This document shows positions 22,283 through 34,697 of a stretch of 64,000 nucleotides of DNA, piece by piece; position 1 is the first letter of the stretch; every line of letters starts with the position of its first letter. Origin of the DNA: Phragmites australis (lineage: Eukaryota; Streptophyta; Magnoliopsida; Poales; Poaceae). The notes beneath the pieces were generated by a model. That model was not told the origin of the DNA. It did not search any database and saw only the letters and a list, made by a program, of their open reading frames with translations. The position numbers and the translations under genes were made by a program. The stretch spans positions 51,199,001-51,263,000 of the forward strand of contig NC_084921.1 in the NCBI RefSeq assembly GCF_958298935.1, read 5' to 3'.

Positions 22283-24345
22283 CTCGTCCTGCTACGAGTC
22301 TGCAACTACAACTGCCACCCTCACTCGTCCTACTACAACCGCCACCCTCATCTCCGCAATGCATAATCTCCAAACAGACAGGCAAGTAGCCTGGTGGCAA
22401 GCTCCAAGGTTGGAAGCTCGGGGGGGGGGGGGGGGGGGTTCGTTTCCCCGCTGCACTCACCTCCTGTGAAAAGGCTTTAAAGGGGCCGGTAGTAAAAAAA
22501 GACAAAAATAAAAATTAAAAAGAAAGCTTTAAATTTTAAACTGGCAGTTCAAATTTTCAAGTCAAAAGTCTGAGCTTTAAGTTGAAAGCTCTATCAATTT
22601 CAGTTAAAATGTGTTCATCATTAGTTAACCCGTCGACTGAGGCTTACGTTAACCGGCACTGCAGGGACACTTGAAATTGCACGGCGAAGGCACTGCCTGC
22701 CTCGCCACGATAGCTGCCGGCTACGAAAACGACAAAGCGATTACCACACCAGGCGAACACGTCTAGTGCCCTTCGCACCATGGCCTGCTGCCACAGAGCA
22801 ATTTGTATGTTCTGTGTGTCATGTGACGTTGGAGTTATCTTTAAGATTCAAGAAGCTTTCCACTCACGGGATAATAGCACGGCCGGCGGCATAGAGATGG
22901 GCAGTTTTCCCTTACCTTTGCCGGATTGCCCACCGGGTCCGGGACGTGGTCACGGGATCACCGGAATGGTCGGCAGGCCGGCGTACACTTAGATGTTTGG
23001 TTCGTGAAATAGAAAGAAGCGAATTTATCTTGTTTTTAACTATTTAGACGAAGGACAGTAGGATAGAATAGTTTTAAATAAAAAAATATTATTTAAAGAT
23101 TTAAGACGGAATCGTTCCAAAAAATGGTATTACGTGACCATTACACTTTAAACGTGACATTAAGGATGAACCCAAAGTACTAAAATAGACTTGTTCCATT
23201 CTACCCATCAAACAAGCGTCTATATATAAATAAAATCATCACATCCTCAAATATATAAATAAAATCATTCTATCTCACCTCACTCTCCAACCAAACGCTA
23301 CCTTCTTGAGCAGGCCACACATTTTGTTCTTTTGGAAGAGCTGCAAAAGAAGCCATCTGATACAGAGTTTGCATATGCATAACTATTCCATTTGATGACA
23401 TGCCTGACGCAAGAAAAGGCTGCAAACACACGCTTAATGCATAAGAAATGAATTTCCAAAATTTTGCAAACGAATTGCTTTTACATACAGGTTACCGGTT
23501 GTGATGAATTTCTATACCTAAACAGCCAAATGAGGAAATGGTACAAAAATCAATCTCAGGAGATGTGCATTCTTGCGTGAGCAACTGAAGAAAAAAGAAG
23601 AATATAACACAACTTGCCAGAAGATGCTGTTGTCTATGAGACTCAGCAAATGAATCTGAAATTATCAAGCAGAAAAAGAATTGAGTACACCATGTCAACA
23701 GTCAGCTAGCCAGTCCTCGCCAACCTGTGGAAACGGACGAGAGAAAGCATCAAATCACCATTCTACTCAATCAAAATAATTCATCAAGTAAAAACAAAAA
23801 ACAAATACTTGGGCAGCAATATGAAACTCTATCTGGAATTCTAGAGTCAGATTGATATTAGTGGACGAGTTCTATGTTACTCCAATATACACTTTCTGGA
23901 AGATTCTTCAGGATAAAATTTTCAATGAGCTACTAAAGCTTAGGTATTCTGAATTTACTCATGCATATACATGTACATTCTACAATATTACAACCTATTT
24001 CATTTAGACTCTTTACAATTGTCAAGTTCAGGTATAGGAATCTATGACACATGACATTTTAAAGGAATCGCAGCACCAAAATATGCGTGTTGCACTTATA
24101 CAAGGCTAAGAATTTCTGGATTAACTCACAAGCAAAAATGGTTTGTGAATTGTGAGATGAACTTATACAAGGGTATGTGTGTGTGTGCCTCCATTTGGAG
24201 GTTTTTCTGTTTGGACCCGTCTTCCATATCTAATACAAAGATTCACAGCTCTCCTGCGTATTCGAGAAAAAAAATTGTGAGATGAAACAACTGTGGTCGC
24301 ACAATAGTTGGCTTGGTTGATTCAGGCACATGTTCTCAGAAAACA
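22283..24345. other. Intergenic DNA between the Copia element and TBL
   Basis: No gene is recognised. A run of 19 G lies at 22420-22438. A segment at about 22991-23303 begins TAGATGTTTGGTT and ends with the near-inverse AACCAAACGCTA, so it may be a MITE, but I could not find a TSD. Sequence close to 24345 should contain the TBL 3' UTR. Confidence 0.4.
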
Positions 24346-24477
24346 TCACAAAAGAATGTTATCATAAATAAGGAACCCACCATTCGTCAAAAGGTGGGAA
24401 AATACAAGTTCATTCCAAGCATCTGGAACTCCAGGAAGGCACCAGTGGCTGCAATCAAGTATGGTGGTAGGATGACT
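24346..24477 (-). pseudogene. TBL C-terminus stranded behind the premature stop
   Basis: These 43 codons plus TGA are in the same frame as TBL exon 3 and encode [18 protein letters not shown] followed by DAWNELVF, the conserved TBL C-terminal block with the DxxH dyad. Their conservation suggests that the stop is recent or artefactual. Confidence 0.8.
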
Positions 24478-27409
24478 CTAAATGCCAATATGAGCATCAC
24501 TTCTGAAGGCCCCCATCAAAGTCACATTTAGTATGGTGACAGGGACACTCATATTCGCCACAACATCAGCAAGTATATCCCCAAATTCTCTCCTGTCATT
24601 TCCTTTGGCCTCAGCTGTAGGTTGTTCTGTTACTTCACATACCTTTTGATTTAAGCCACTGCAAATACGAAAGTGTCGAAGATTAATTTCTGACAATATG
24701 TCCGTAATTGACTAGGGCACCTTCGAGATCAGAGATTGAGCACGAAATGAGACACACTATGTAGACAGGTTCGGGTCTCCCGGAAATAGTAATACTCTAC
24801 ATCCTGTATGGATATTGATGTATATGTATTCTCTCGAGTACAAGCAATGGGGCTAGACCTATTAAAAGGAGTAGACCGGATCTAAACTAAGCTAGAGATG
24901 AAGTTGCTGAGTATCTCATATGCTAGGGTCTTGGTGCTTGTGTCGAGCTACGTATGTGTTGATCTGGCTTGCCTCCGTCTCCAGGGGTCTGGGTCCCTAC
25001 CTTACATAGGGTTGATGCACCATCTCATATCCAACCGTAATCGATAGGGAGTCATTCACTTTGTCCGTCAAGACAAATCAGATAGATCCAGCCGAGATAC
25101 TAGTCGTACTCGAGTTGGGTAACCAATCGAAACCTTTCTAGTATACATCTTCTAGATTTCCGGGTATATTAGATACCGTAGATTCAGTTCCACAATATCC
25201 GGAGTTGTTAAGTATACGCGTAGTGTACCCAGTCCATGTATGGTGTATTCCTTACACATATATACCTCATAGTTAGATATTCAGTAGAAAGTTTCAATGA
25301 GTGTATACTATTTCGCAAAACGACCTGTGCACAATGCAAGTCTACTTTTCAAACAACTCCATAATCATAATGATATTTAGATGATGTAGCAATCTAATAT
25401 CTTCAGTTCAAATTGTAGTTGCTTTGCTCCTATAATACAACAAATAAAAAAGCAAGAAATATACTAAGAAATGCTTCTGTTGTATGTTAGAAAAACACAC
25501 CACCAATGAGACGGTTCATATGTACGGAAGAAGACATGTGTTTGGCTTAAATCGACTCTCTCTTTCACCCATGAAGCCCAAGTTTCCAGTGCCATTTTGA
25601 AAGCAGCGTTAATGGATGTTCCCAGCTTAAGCACACCTCCAGACTCAAAATAGCAACCCCTGTTGCAAAGATCAAGCTCAAATATCTGAGATATATGAAG
25701 CTTACATCAATGCAAATCCACAAACTACAGATGGATTATATTATATGCCAAGGAATACCAGGAAAAAATTATAACGACAATTCCACTGAGGGGTAGTCTG
25801 TAGATATCAAAGCTAAGAATGCAAGTTTTTTTTATCACAATTCTAAAAATTCATTTTCTAAAAAAAAAGTGAAGTTTCAATATTACAAAAAAAATTGCAT
25901 TAACATTTGCTATGTCGTGATCTTAAAAACATGAAAACAATGTAGCCAGTGCTCTTATATAATACTGAACACATCAACAAGCCAAAGGAACACAAGAAAA
26001 CAATATAATGCCGAGTGAAGGAAGCATTAAAACTGGCATCATTAAAGTCATACTGTCCACTTGGAGAGTACCTAGCCAGTATTCAGGCAAAGACTATGAT
26101 GTATCAACATCAACCAGAATGAATGAGATGACAGGAGAACCTAACACGCTTTTGTGTTGCTATGACTTCAAGAAACAGCTAGAACTGATACAACACTGGC
26201 TCTCAAGCTCAAGGCAATCTCATCAGTTTGGTAACCTGGTTCAAAATTTGTGATCCTCAGTTCCTCACTCTTCTGCTAAGAATACACCTCATCATTGATT
26301 CACAACAGCAACAAGTATAACTTGCTTCAATTATTGTGAAAAATAACACTGTCTAGCCTCCTTTATTCCTATAGGGTTGCTTAGAAGTTACAAATACTAA
26401 ATGGTGATGACATCTTCCATAGGAACACTACGCTGCCTATTTGACTTACCATGGACAAAACATCAATTTTCATGGATTCTGATGAATGAACAGATACGTC
26501 TTGAAAAATAATTAGACTGGTGGAAATCTGCTAGTTATAACTTAAAAAATTAGCTAAGAACAAAGGGTGCCGTGAATTGAAGAGAACTCACATGTCAAAT
26601 AACTTGCTGGCAGTCCACCAATGCCCTGAGTTGAAAATAAGCACATCTGAGTTTGCCCATTTCCTACTTATATCATCCAACTTATCGAGCTTGAGGATCG
26701 CACGGACCTTCTTGCGCCTGAGGCGAAGCGCAGGGATCTGCTGCACAAGGAACACAGACCGGAAGAACTCCACACTCAGGTTGAATGACTCGAATCTCAC
26801 TCCTAAAAATCGGATTGTCTTTGAGATTTGGTTGCCATTAACCTCATAAACCGTCTTCGGATCCTCCACCCCTGCCATGAGCATGCAAATGAAGGACTCC
26901 CACTGCGTTCGGCTCATGGAGTCCCCCACAAACACAACCCTCTTCCCTCTCAGCCACTCCAGCACATCCCGGGCACTGAACCTCGGCAGGTCGCAACCCC
27001 GCGGCTTCCACCGCCACTTGAGGTACTCCGTGTCCTTCCTCCCATTGGCTAGGCAATTGAACCCCCTCTCTGCAAACGGGCACTGGGAGCTGTTGTACAA
27101 AGGGTACCTCTCATCCGGCACCCAGCTGCCGTCGAACACGTCGCAGGACTCTAGATTCTCCCCGGCGAACTCGGCGACGACACTGCCCCGGCCCAGGTAG
27201 CGCAAGACGTACAGGTACAGCGCGCAGGAAAGCACAAGCGCGACAGAGGCCAGGAAGAAGGCCAAGGCGATGCGCTCGAACGACGGCCCCGACGGCGGCG
27301 CCCACCAGTTGCGGTGTGCGGCCGCCGGTGTGGAGACCCGGGGGCTCCCGACGCCGCCCCTCGCTGTGAGCCGCGCTGATGCGCTCCGGTTAAAGCTCCC
27401 GCTCACCAT
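24478..27409 (-). CDS. Trichome Birefringence-Like (TBL/DUF231) protein, premature stop
   Basis: Three exons on the minus strand: 27409-26592, 25659-25501 and 24658-24478, joining in frame to 385 residues. The start is the first in-frame ATG (27409). It is a type II membrane protein: membrane span at about 44-69, TBL N-terminal domain from CDVFDGSWVPDE (89 on), and esterase motif GDS at 162-164. TBL proteins O-acetylate wall polysaccharides in the Golgi, using the GDS serine with a C-terminal DxxH. Here the third exon hits TAG at 24480-24478, where relatives have Trp, just before DxxH. The frame continues past it through [11 protein letters not shown] to 24346. So either the allele encodes a protein lacking its catalytic Asp-His, or the base is a sequencing error. 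The intron-2 donor is GTGTGT, weaker than usual. The family call is secure; the member, perhaps YLS7-like, is not. Confidence 0.88.
24699..25258. mobile_element. Probable solo LTR or LTR fragment in TBL intron 2
   Basis: The segment has the look of a grass LTR: AGACAGGTTCGGG followed by ACTCTACATCCTGTATGG, resembling the R region of the Gypsy LTRs here. The proposed ends (TGTCCGTAAT on the left, CCTTACACA on the right) give a TG..CA element of about 560 bp. A perfect TSD was not found, so the borders are approximate. It lies 40 bases from the exon 3 acceptor. Confidence 0.45.
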
Positions 27410-28220
27410 CTCACCTTCGCCGCTGCCGCCGCCCGATCTCCCATTCCACAACTCCCCTGTTGCCGAATCCGCTTCAAACCAATTCACGGCTAAGCCTACC
27501 AAACCAAAAATGGCTTCCAAACTCGCAGGCGCTGTTTGCTCCCAATCCAGGAGCTATCTCTTCGATAACTGCTTCCGCCCTCCCGGATTCAAATTCGCCA
27601 GGCGAATTGACCGGATCGGGCTGCGAGTCACCAAAGCTCGCACGTGGCTCTGAGATAAAGGAGCTCCGATCCGGTTGTTGTAGGTCAAAGGCAGCGAGTC
27701 TCCGAATCAACAGGACACCAGGGAAGATCAGGGACTCACCGGACTCCGGCGATTGCCACTTCCTTTCCAGCGGTCGCCGGAGGGTCTGAGAAACAACTCT
27801 CGATCCAGCGGCGTGCGGCGCGTTGCTTGGGGGAGGCCGTGACTTGGTGAGCTCTCGCGCGGGCGCGGGCGCGTCGCGGCGAGGCCAGGTCCGCGGAGCT
27901 GGGGAGGCGACACTTGTGGTGGTTGTGACTTGTCAAGTGGGTGATTTTTTACTTTAAATAATTGCTGGTGACCCAAGGGTGTCTCCGAAATTCCGCTGGC
28001 CTGAAGAGAAGGCTACTACTCACTGGCATGTGGGGAACGGGAGTACGTGGGGCCCACATTGCACTGCCTGACCTCCGCGATGTCCCGTGGTCGTGGGATT
28101 AGCACGTATTAAATGATATTAATGTATGTTAAAAATTATTAAGGTTTAACCAGATATCCTAATAGAAAAGGTCCATTTTATTCTCCCAATAATCCACTTT
28201 GTTTGTGTTACGGTTAATCA
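27410..28220 (-). promoter_or_regulatory. TBL upstream region
   Basis: This is the GC-rich upstream DNA of TBL. The TBL frame stays open without ATG back to 27520. I cannot identify a TATA box or start site. From 28090 leftwards-reading sequence is AT-rich and featureless. Confidence 0.35.
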
Positions 28221-28229
28221 ATTTTATAA

Positions 28230-28837
28230 GAGTGAATTGTAAAAAATATTAGATTTTGATGCCATATTATCACATTACACCGGATTTTAAACATTTGTGC
28301 ACAAAACACCATGTTTTAACCTGAACTTTCTCACATTACACTAGATTTTACCTCTCGAGTGGCCTTGACTGTCACATGTGTGTCACGTGTGTGTAGCTGG
28401 CCTAAATTTGGCAGAAGGATGGTAGGCTAAAATGGCACCAAGCCTTATTGCCATAGTGGTTGTTGCTACATAAAAATTTGAAGCATCATAGCAGTTAAAA
28501 TGCGGCATTTAAATGTCATTGCTTTGACTCAGTCACTGCTGCTCTGACTTGGTCTCTTTGTGGGCGATTGAAATACAATGGGAGCACCACTTAAAGAAAA
28601 CATAGGGTTCACGTCATGTGGCTTTGCCGTCCACATCAATTGTGCAGATGTGGCAGCATATGTGGCGCATCCAAAGTACTTGTGTCACTGCCATATGGGG
28701 TCCAAGGCAAGTGAGATGTAAAATCTGGAGTAATGTGAGAATGATTGGGTTAAACATTGTGTTTTGTGCAAGAAAGTATAAACATCATGCAATGTGAGAA
28801 TATGACACTAAAGCGTAGTGTTTTGAGCGATTCACTC
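28230..28837. mobile_element. MULE-like foldback element, 608 bp, upstream of TBL
   Basis: It begins GAGTGAATTG and ends CGATTCACTC, an inverted repeat, and inner blocks CTCACATTAC, AGATTTTAC and GCACAAAACAC are also mirrored. A perfect 9-bp TSD, ATTTTATAA, lies at 28221-28229 and 28838-28846. There is no coding frame. It is about 0.8 kb upstream of the TBL start codon. Confidence 0.85.
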
Positions 28838-28846
28838 ATTTTATAA

Positions 28847-29339
28847 CTGCTATATGCAGTTATCGTTGTCAGTTGGAGGGAGATGTCTCATCAACCGCAA
28901 CTTACAACCTTCATCTTGTATTAAAGTACAATCCAATAATACAATGGATATTGGAGTCAAACAATGCAATTGATACTGGAGGATATGATCATCTATTCTA
29001 CTCTCTACTTTCTATACCAAACAATTTGTCTAACTTTTTTCCATAATAGGTTGTCCCTGAATTTCATTACGTAGAGGCAAAGAAATTACATTATGTCTCA
29101 GCAATCAAAGAACAGAAACACAAACAAAAGATATTGCACAAACATTCGAGATTACCGGCACAAGACTTAGGGTTGTTCCCAACCAAAACCCGCCAAAAAC
29201 CAACGTACACACCCATCATACTACAAACAAATGGGACCAGCATATATCAGATTAATATGTACAAATGGTGAGCCTAAACATGCAGCTAGACACCCAAAAG
29301 CGACCAAACACGACTTCAGACAGTCTCTTGAATTGAACT
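28847..29339. other. Intergenic DNA, nothing recognised
   Basis: AT-rich sequence without a gene, clear repeat or terminus that I can identify. Confidence 0.4.
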
Positions 29340-30545
29340 GCCCCACCATCTTCGATCCTACTAGCTAAGCTTGATGATTGCATCGGCTTGGCTGGCTGCA
29401 TTTTCATCCTCTTGTTTCTTGGGGTGGAAGAGAAGTGTCGTATCCTGCAGGGTCTGGACGCTAGCCATCAGCACGTCCTGGTGTTCCCCCTCTTGGAGCC
29501 CTACTTAATAATGCAGAGAAGAGCAGGCACAACACACTATCTTAGTTTAAGATTGAACAGTTTTTTTTATCAAATACCACTCTATTTCTCATTCTCCAAA
29601 TAGCCCATATAATAGTTGTTAGGCCCACCATGTATAACTTTTCAGCACCAGGAAGAAATTGATTGACCCAAATCAAGTACTGTTTAATGTTTGTTGGCTG
29701 GTAGTTAGCCCTAATCACCATCCCAACTAGACTCCACACATACTTATCCATGGTGCAACTGAAGAATAGATGGTTAATGCTTTCAGATTCAAAACAGAAA
29801 ATGCATTCGAGTCCCCTTTCCACTTTCTCTTGGTGAGATTGTCTTTAGTAAGAATAGCATTTTGGTGCAACAACCACATAAAATTTTTGATTTTCAAAAG
29901 CATTTTGGCTTTCCAAATCATATTATATGGCAACCCATTCTGGTTTCTACATAAATGCTTATACATAGACTTCACAGAGAAATTTTCAGATTTCCCCTAA
30001 TTCCATATTGGCCTATCCTTCTCAGGATACAAAGCACAGGTAATAAGAATATCTCTCAATCTTCTTGATTGACATTGGAGATCTTCATTAAGCCATCTCC
30101 TATATGACAAGTTCCATTGTTTCGAGGCAGCTATAGTTACATAAATGTTTTGCTCATTACAAATCTCAAAGAGATTCTTAAAATTTTCAATAAAAGACAC
30201 CTCATCATACCAAGCATCTCATCAAAAGTCAGTTTTCGTACCATTTCCAAGCCTCATTTTTCTACTAGCCAGGTAGAAACTTTTTCCCTTTATAAATCAT
30301 TCCACATAGGGGAATTATTTGGGTTAGGCTTTAACTAGATTATGCTCATAGAAATCATGGAACATATTCATGAGGTAAGTGGTATGGTCCTAGAGCAGTA
30401 TTTTTCTCCATAGAGAAAACCGCACGCTTCACTTCCTCAACTCTGAAAGGTCTAGTTAGATCAGTATTGACCTCATCATTAATTTTTTCATCTCCACCCC
30501 AGTAGTTAGCATTAAAATGGAACAAGGGCTTTTCCCCATTCTTTG
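29340..30545 (-). pseudogene. LINE (L1-type) retrotransposon remnant with internal deletion
   Basis: On the minus strand, about 30520-30370 encodes the beginning of a LINE reverse transcriptase region (LTRPFRVEEVKRAVFSMEKN then TAPGP). Directly after come late parts: SYRRWLNEDLQCQ and RDILITC (30140-30010), then the zf-RVT domain MYKHLCRNQNGLPYN, IWKAKMLLKIKNFMWLL (29975-29880) and CIFCFESESINHLFFSC (29810-29760). Most of the catalytic RT is missing, and frameshifts separate the pieces. It is a dead LINE fragment. Confidence 0.75.
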
Positions 30546-31127
30546 CAAGGATGCCACTTGAATGATAGTTCTAGTGGTATTTTTATAATTTTTTAATGGC
30601 AATAACGGTTTAAGTAGTGGCAAATTTGTAATTGTCCATAGATTTTAATGTACGCACCCACATCTATTTATATGTGACTATTAATCTACTCCTTAAATCA
30701 TCTACAATGACAAAATAGCGATCTTTTTCTAATTTATATCATATTGGAACTCTTGCTCATTCCAAAATTCAACACCAAGGAACAACCACCTAAATTCAAA
30801 TCTAGAGCAATATAGCAACTAAATCCAACTAAGAATCAAATGTAGATAATCTCTATACATCTAACAATGACAAAGTTACAAACTTTTCTTAAATTAGATT
30901 TCAATTGCATCTCTAAATCCATAATCATAGAACAAGCACCAACCATCAACCCTAAAGCAATCTACCAAGTAAATCTATCTAAAAAAGAAATATAGATCAT
31001 CCTATTAACCTTAGAGTACTTGACTCCTCCAAATCTTGAATCCTTCAACCGTAAAGATGGCAAAAATAGCAATCGGTGTTGTTCTGGTGGGATGGCGGCG
31101 GCTCTGGTCACGCTTGAGGGAGAAAGG
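30546..31127. other. Unclassified AT-rich repeat DNA
   Basis: A weak direct duplication (ACAATGACAAA at about 30706 and 30864, followed by related sequence) is visible. It may be the interior of the CACTA-like element whose end is at 31327. No gene is seen. Confidence 0.35.
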
Positions 31128-31327
31128 GGGCTTTATACTACAACGCTTCATTAGTTTCAGTTGGTATATCTAATCGGAACTGATAGTGTCTATCAGTGCC
31201 GGTTCTTAACTCCTCAGTGGTTGTTCGCGCGCAGGAGTTTAAGAACCGGCACTAATACATCAACAGTACCGGTTACTGTTGAACCGGCACTGATGCGACG
31301 TTACATATGTGGTGTTCTGTAGGAGTG
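31128..31327. mobile_element. CACTA-like transposon end
   Basis: Read from the right, the segment begins CACTCCTACAGAACACC and then has subterminal repeats of the AGTGCCGGTTC type in both orientations, the organisation of CACTA (En/Spm) ends. The other end was not found, so it may be truncated. Confidence 0.5.
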
Positions 31328-31704
31328 TTAAAGAACAGAATTATTATGATTGCAAAATCAAGTGAGAAGAAGAAAAGAGTATGTGAGATACACATAGGAA
31401 ATCAACAATGCCAAAAATAAATAGATAACAGATCTTTTTAGTTTCCATTATTAGGTGAATATAAAGCACAACTAACATTTTTCTTGCAAGTGTCTTAAAC
31501 ATCCTTAGTTCCTCATCTCTCATGACAAAGTATAATTTAGTTGTATTTCTTGGTAGATGGTGTGGAGATAACTTCCTGTATGAAGGAGATGAAAATGAAA
31601 ATGCAGTCATTGCACTTCACTAAACAAATCTTTAAACATGTCCAAATTGAAGCATCCAAGTTCTAGAATGGTGTCGGACAAACCAAGGAGGTGAGGACGG
31701 TGGG

Positions 31705-34402
31705 TGTCAGGGCCCTGACCTCGGGTTCCCCTGTGCCTCCTATATCAGTCTCTGTATCAAGTAGCTGATACACATAGAATTCTTCAGAATGATATCAATA
31801 CATAATGTGAATAAAATAATTACCTAAAAGTGGCAGAAGATGATCTTGTGGACAAGGATATACAACAGACCAGCTAGGCAGAAGAGCCTACAGCGGAACG
31901 GAGCGAAACAAGCGGAACAACCTAATGCCACAGGTAACTCGGGTACGGACACAAACTTAGACTTATTCGCTTTAACTTCGTCTGGGTTGAGGTTGATCTC
32001 CATCTCAACAATCTGAAGGTGGTAAGACCGAGTACGAAGGTTACTCAACAAGTCATATACTACTTCAAGGGGTTGATAAGTGCATAATAGTTAATCAAGC
32101 GGTATAATTTTAAGCGTAAAGCAGGTTTTATGCAGGTATCTATATTCTCTACTATTAACCGTTTAAAACAAAGGTAACCTGATAACAAGCTTTTGAAACA
32201 GTTTTAAATAAGGTAACCTGATAACAAGCTTTTGAAACAGTTTTAAATAATGTAACCTGGTAACAAAACTTTTGAAAAAGTTTTAAATCTAGAAAACAGT
32301 AAGAAGTTATATCTAAGGGTTTTTTGGGTCCTGGGAGGGGTTACACCTAGCTCCGTAATCCCTTTCATCATCTTTGGTGTACCTCTAGTACCACATAACT
32401 CCTGATGGATTGAGCCAGTAACCTCATCACACCGACATCTAGTCCATATATTTACTCATCAAGACACACGCACCGTGAGTCTAGTAATCAGGGTTACTGC
32501 TTTTGCATGTCCATGACCGTGGACACAGTTATTCGAATAGTTTTACACTCTGCAGATATTGTACACTGTATCCACATGATATGCTCAGCCTCCAAACCGT
32601 TGCAAGCGGCGGAGCGAATCATACCGAGCCACTTCATTGACAAGTTTTTCTACGAGATAGCTCAAGTACCAGAGACCTTGTACTGAATGTTACCCCCCCC
32701 CCCCCGCCGCCTTTTAAGCTGTTGGCCGGTTCTAGAAACATTCAAACAAAGGGACAGATGGTCACTTGATTCCTCGCTGCTCCTCAGCCTCCTAGTATAA
32801 TGCCCAACCCAATCTGGTAAATGAAAAGTCAAGTCCTACCTATATATGACGCATGGTTGCACAGAGGTGGCTAAGCATGATGGCACAATGACTCGGTCCT
32901 TAAGCGGTTGGGCTAGATATCTTTATTGGCAATGAATACTATCAAGTAACTCAAGCCTCCAGGAGCATACTCCCCAGAGGACCACTCTACATGTCCGCGC
33001 TAAAACAGTTTTCACCTATTTTTACACATCACCATCCATATCCCACATGACATTAAGGATTTCACAACTATCATACAATTCACAACCATCAAGGATTCAT
33101 GGTATATGAGTTAACATTAATAATAGTAAATTGTTATCTCTGAAGAGACGTATTTTAAAAGCGGCGTCTCCGAGGAGACGTATTCAATCCTATGCATGCA
33201 AGATATCAAAACGTCGTCCAACGTTAATATAGATAATGATAGGTAAATCATAGGGTGATATGTATTCTGGATGATGATACTTAAGGCATGACAAGTGTTT
33301 GATAGGATTAACTGCCATAAGTAGTTTGTAAAAGTGCAATACATAACACATGCGATAATAAGTCAAGTTTTAGTTGATCATGTAGATAATAAGTAGTTCT
33401 ATCTACCTCCACACCTTTAGGCATAACTAGGGTGCTCCGAGAGTAGCTCTAGTGGACCTCCGCACCTATAGGTACATGTTCAAATGGTCGGAGCTCAATT
33501 AGAAATGGTTGACATGGGTACTCCCTTGTGTGCACTTTAGCGGATGACACAAGCTGAATGGTCCTCATATCGTGTGGGTAAAGATGTACCCCACTGCAGG
33601 GTGTAAGATTAATTCGAATTACCGTGCTCTCGGTTATGAGCATGCTTCTGTCCATTTACATCAATCGTAGATATGGTACAAGTTACAGCTTTGTTATGTT
33701 GTGATGGAATATTGGGACATAGCTGGTGATGTTCATGAATAGTTGATATGGTACAAGGTACAGCTTTGTTATGTTGATGATCTCAGGATACAAGGGTGTT
33801 TGGTTAGGTGTAGATGCTTACACTTGAGTGCAAATCGCTTTTGCGTATGAAGTTAGTTAACCTTTGTGGACGAGTCCTTTCTAATTACCCATATGTATTC
33901 TCCTTGGAGTCACGCTATTTATAAGTGGTCATTATAAATTAAGTCTTGCGAGTACATTCGTACTCACATGCTTTGTTTGATTTTTAGGTGAGGAAAATTT
34001 AGTTTTTGGCTATTTTACGCCCGTCGATGTTGGCAATGGGTAGGAGTAGTGTCATTCTACTCGTGTGTTGTTATTTTGGGGTGGCGTCTTAGGGCAAATG
34101 GCACTACCCATCTTTTATCGTTATGTAACTTATTCCGTTGCGTAGCTACTATAGCAAATGTTCGGGTTATGTATTTTGATGTAAAGTTAAATCTACTTAA
34201 ATGTTTGTAACTCGATTTAATTACTCGCTCTTTATCATGTCTTGTGATGATGTGCTTGTTGGAAAGACGTATATTCTGATTCTGAAAGTAAACACATGTC
34301 AGGACTACCATGGCGGTATTCCTATTAATCATTATGGTTGTTATTATGGAAAAATGATTGTCCTAATGATTAGTTCGAATACTATTTGGACGGTTCCCCA
34401 CA
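31705..34402 (+). repeat. 5' LTR of a truncated Gypsy element
   Basis: It starts TGTCAGGGCCCTGACC, ends CCCCACA, and is followed three bases later by a primer-binding-like site. The length of about 2.7 kb suits large grass Gypsy families. It contains a 39-bp tandem repeat at 32172-32290 and a run of 13 C at 32693-32705. No matching 3' LTR was found in the window. The left border rests on the TG start only. Confidence 0.55.
32172..32290. repeat. 39-bp tandem repeat, three copies
   Basis: GGTAACCTGATAACAAGCTT recurs at 32173 and 32212, with a diverged third copy at 32251, inside the LTR. Confidence 0.85.
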
Positions 34403-34405
34403 ACG

Positions 34406-34421
34406 TGACATCAGAGCTTGG
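34406..34421 (+). other. Primer-binding-like site (tRNA-Met type)
   Basis: TGACATCAGAGCTTGG resembles the TGGTATCAGAGC-type site that pairs with the 3' end of initiator tRNA-Met in many plant LTR elements. Its position just after a CA end supports the LTR border at 34402. Confidence 0.5.
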
Positions 34422-34697
34422 TTTAATAAAGTAGTCTAAAAATACTTGGGATGGGTTAATAAAATATGTCAACCTCACTAAGACAACCCACTAAAGTTTA
34501 TCTTTAGTCTCTAAGTATTTTTTCTATTTTATTCCTCATCTTATCTTAGATCTTTTCGTACCTCTACCTGCTGATAATCTGTTTAAACATGAACTCTAAC
34601 TCATCTCTGTCTTAATGGGTTAAGGATGGCTGCTCTTGCGTTGGTGATGGTTACTCGTGCTGAGGGTGTGGAAGGTTTTCCTGCACTCCTCCGCTAG

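Noticed and set aside
22420..22438. G-quadruplex or regulatory G run
   Set aside because: It is a single homopolymer of 19 G without separated G tracts; more likely slippage.
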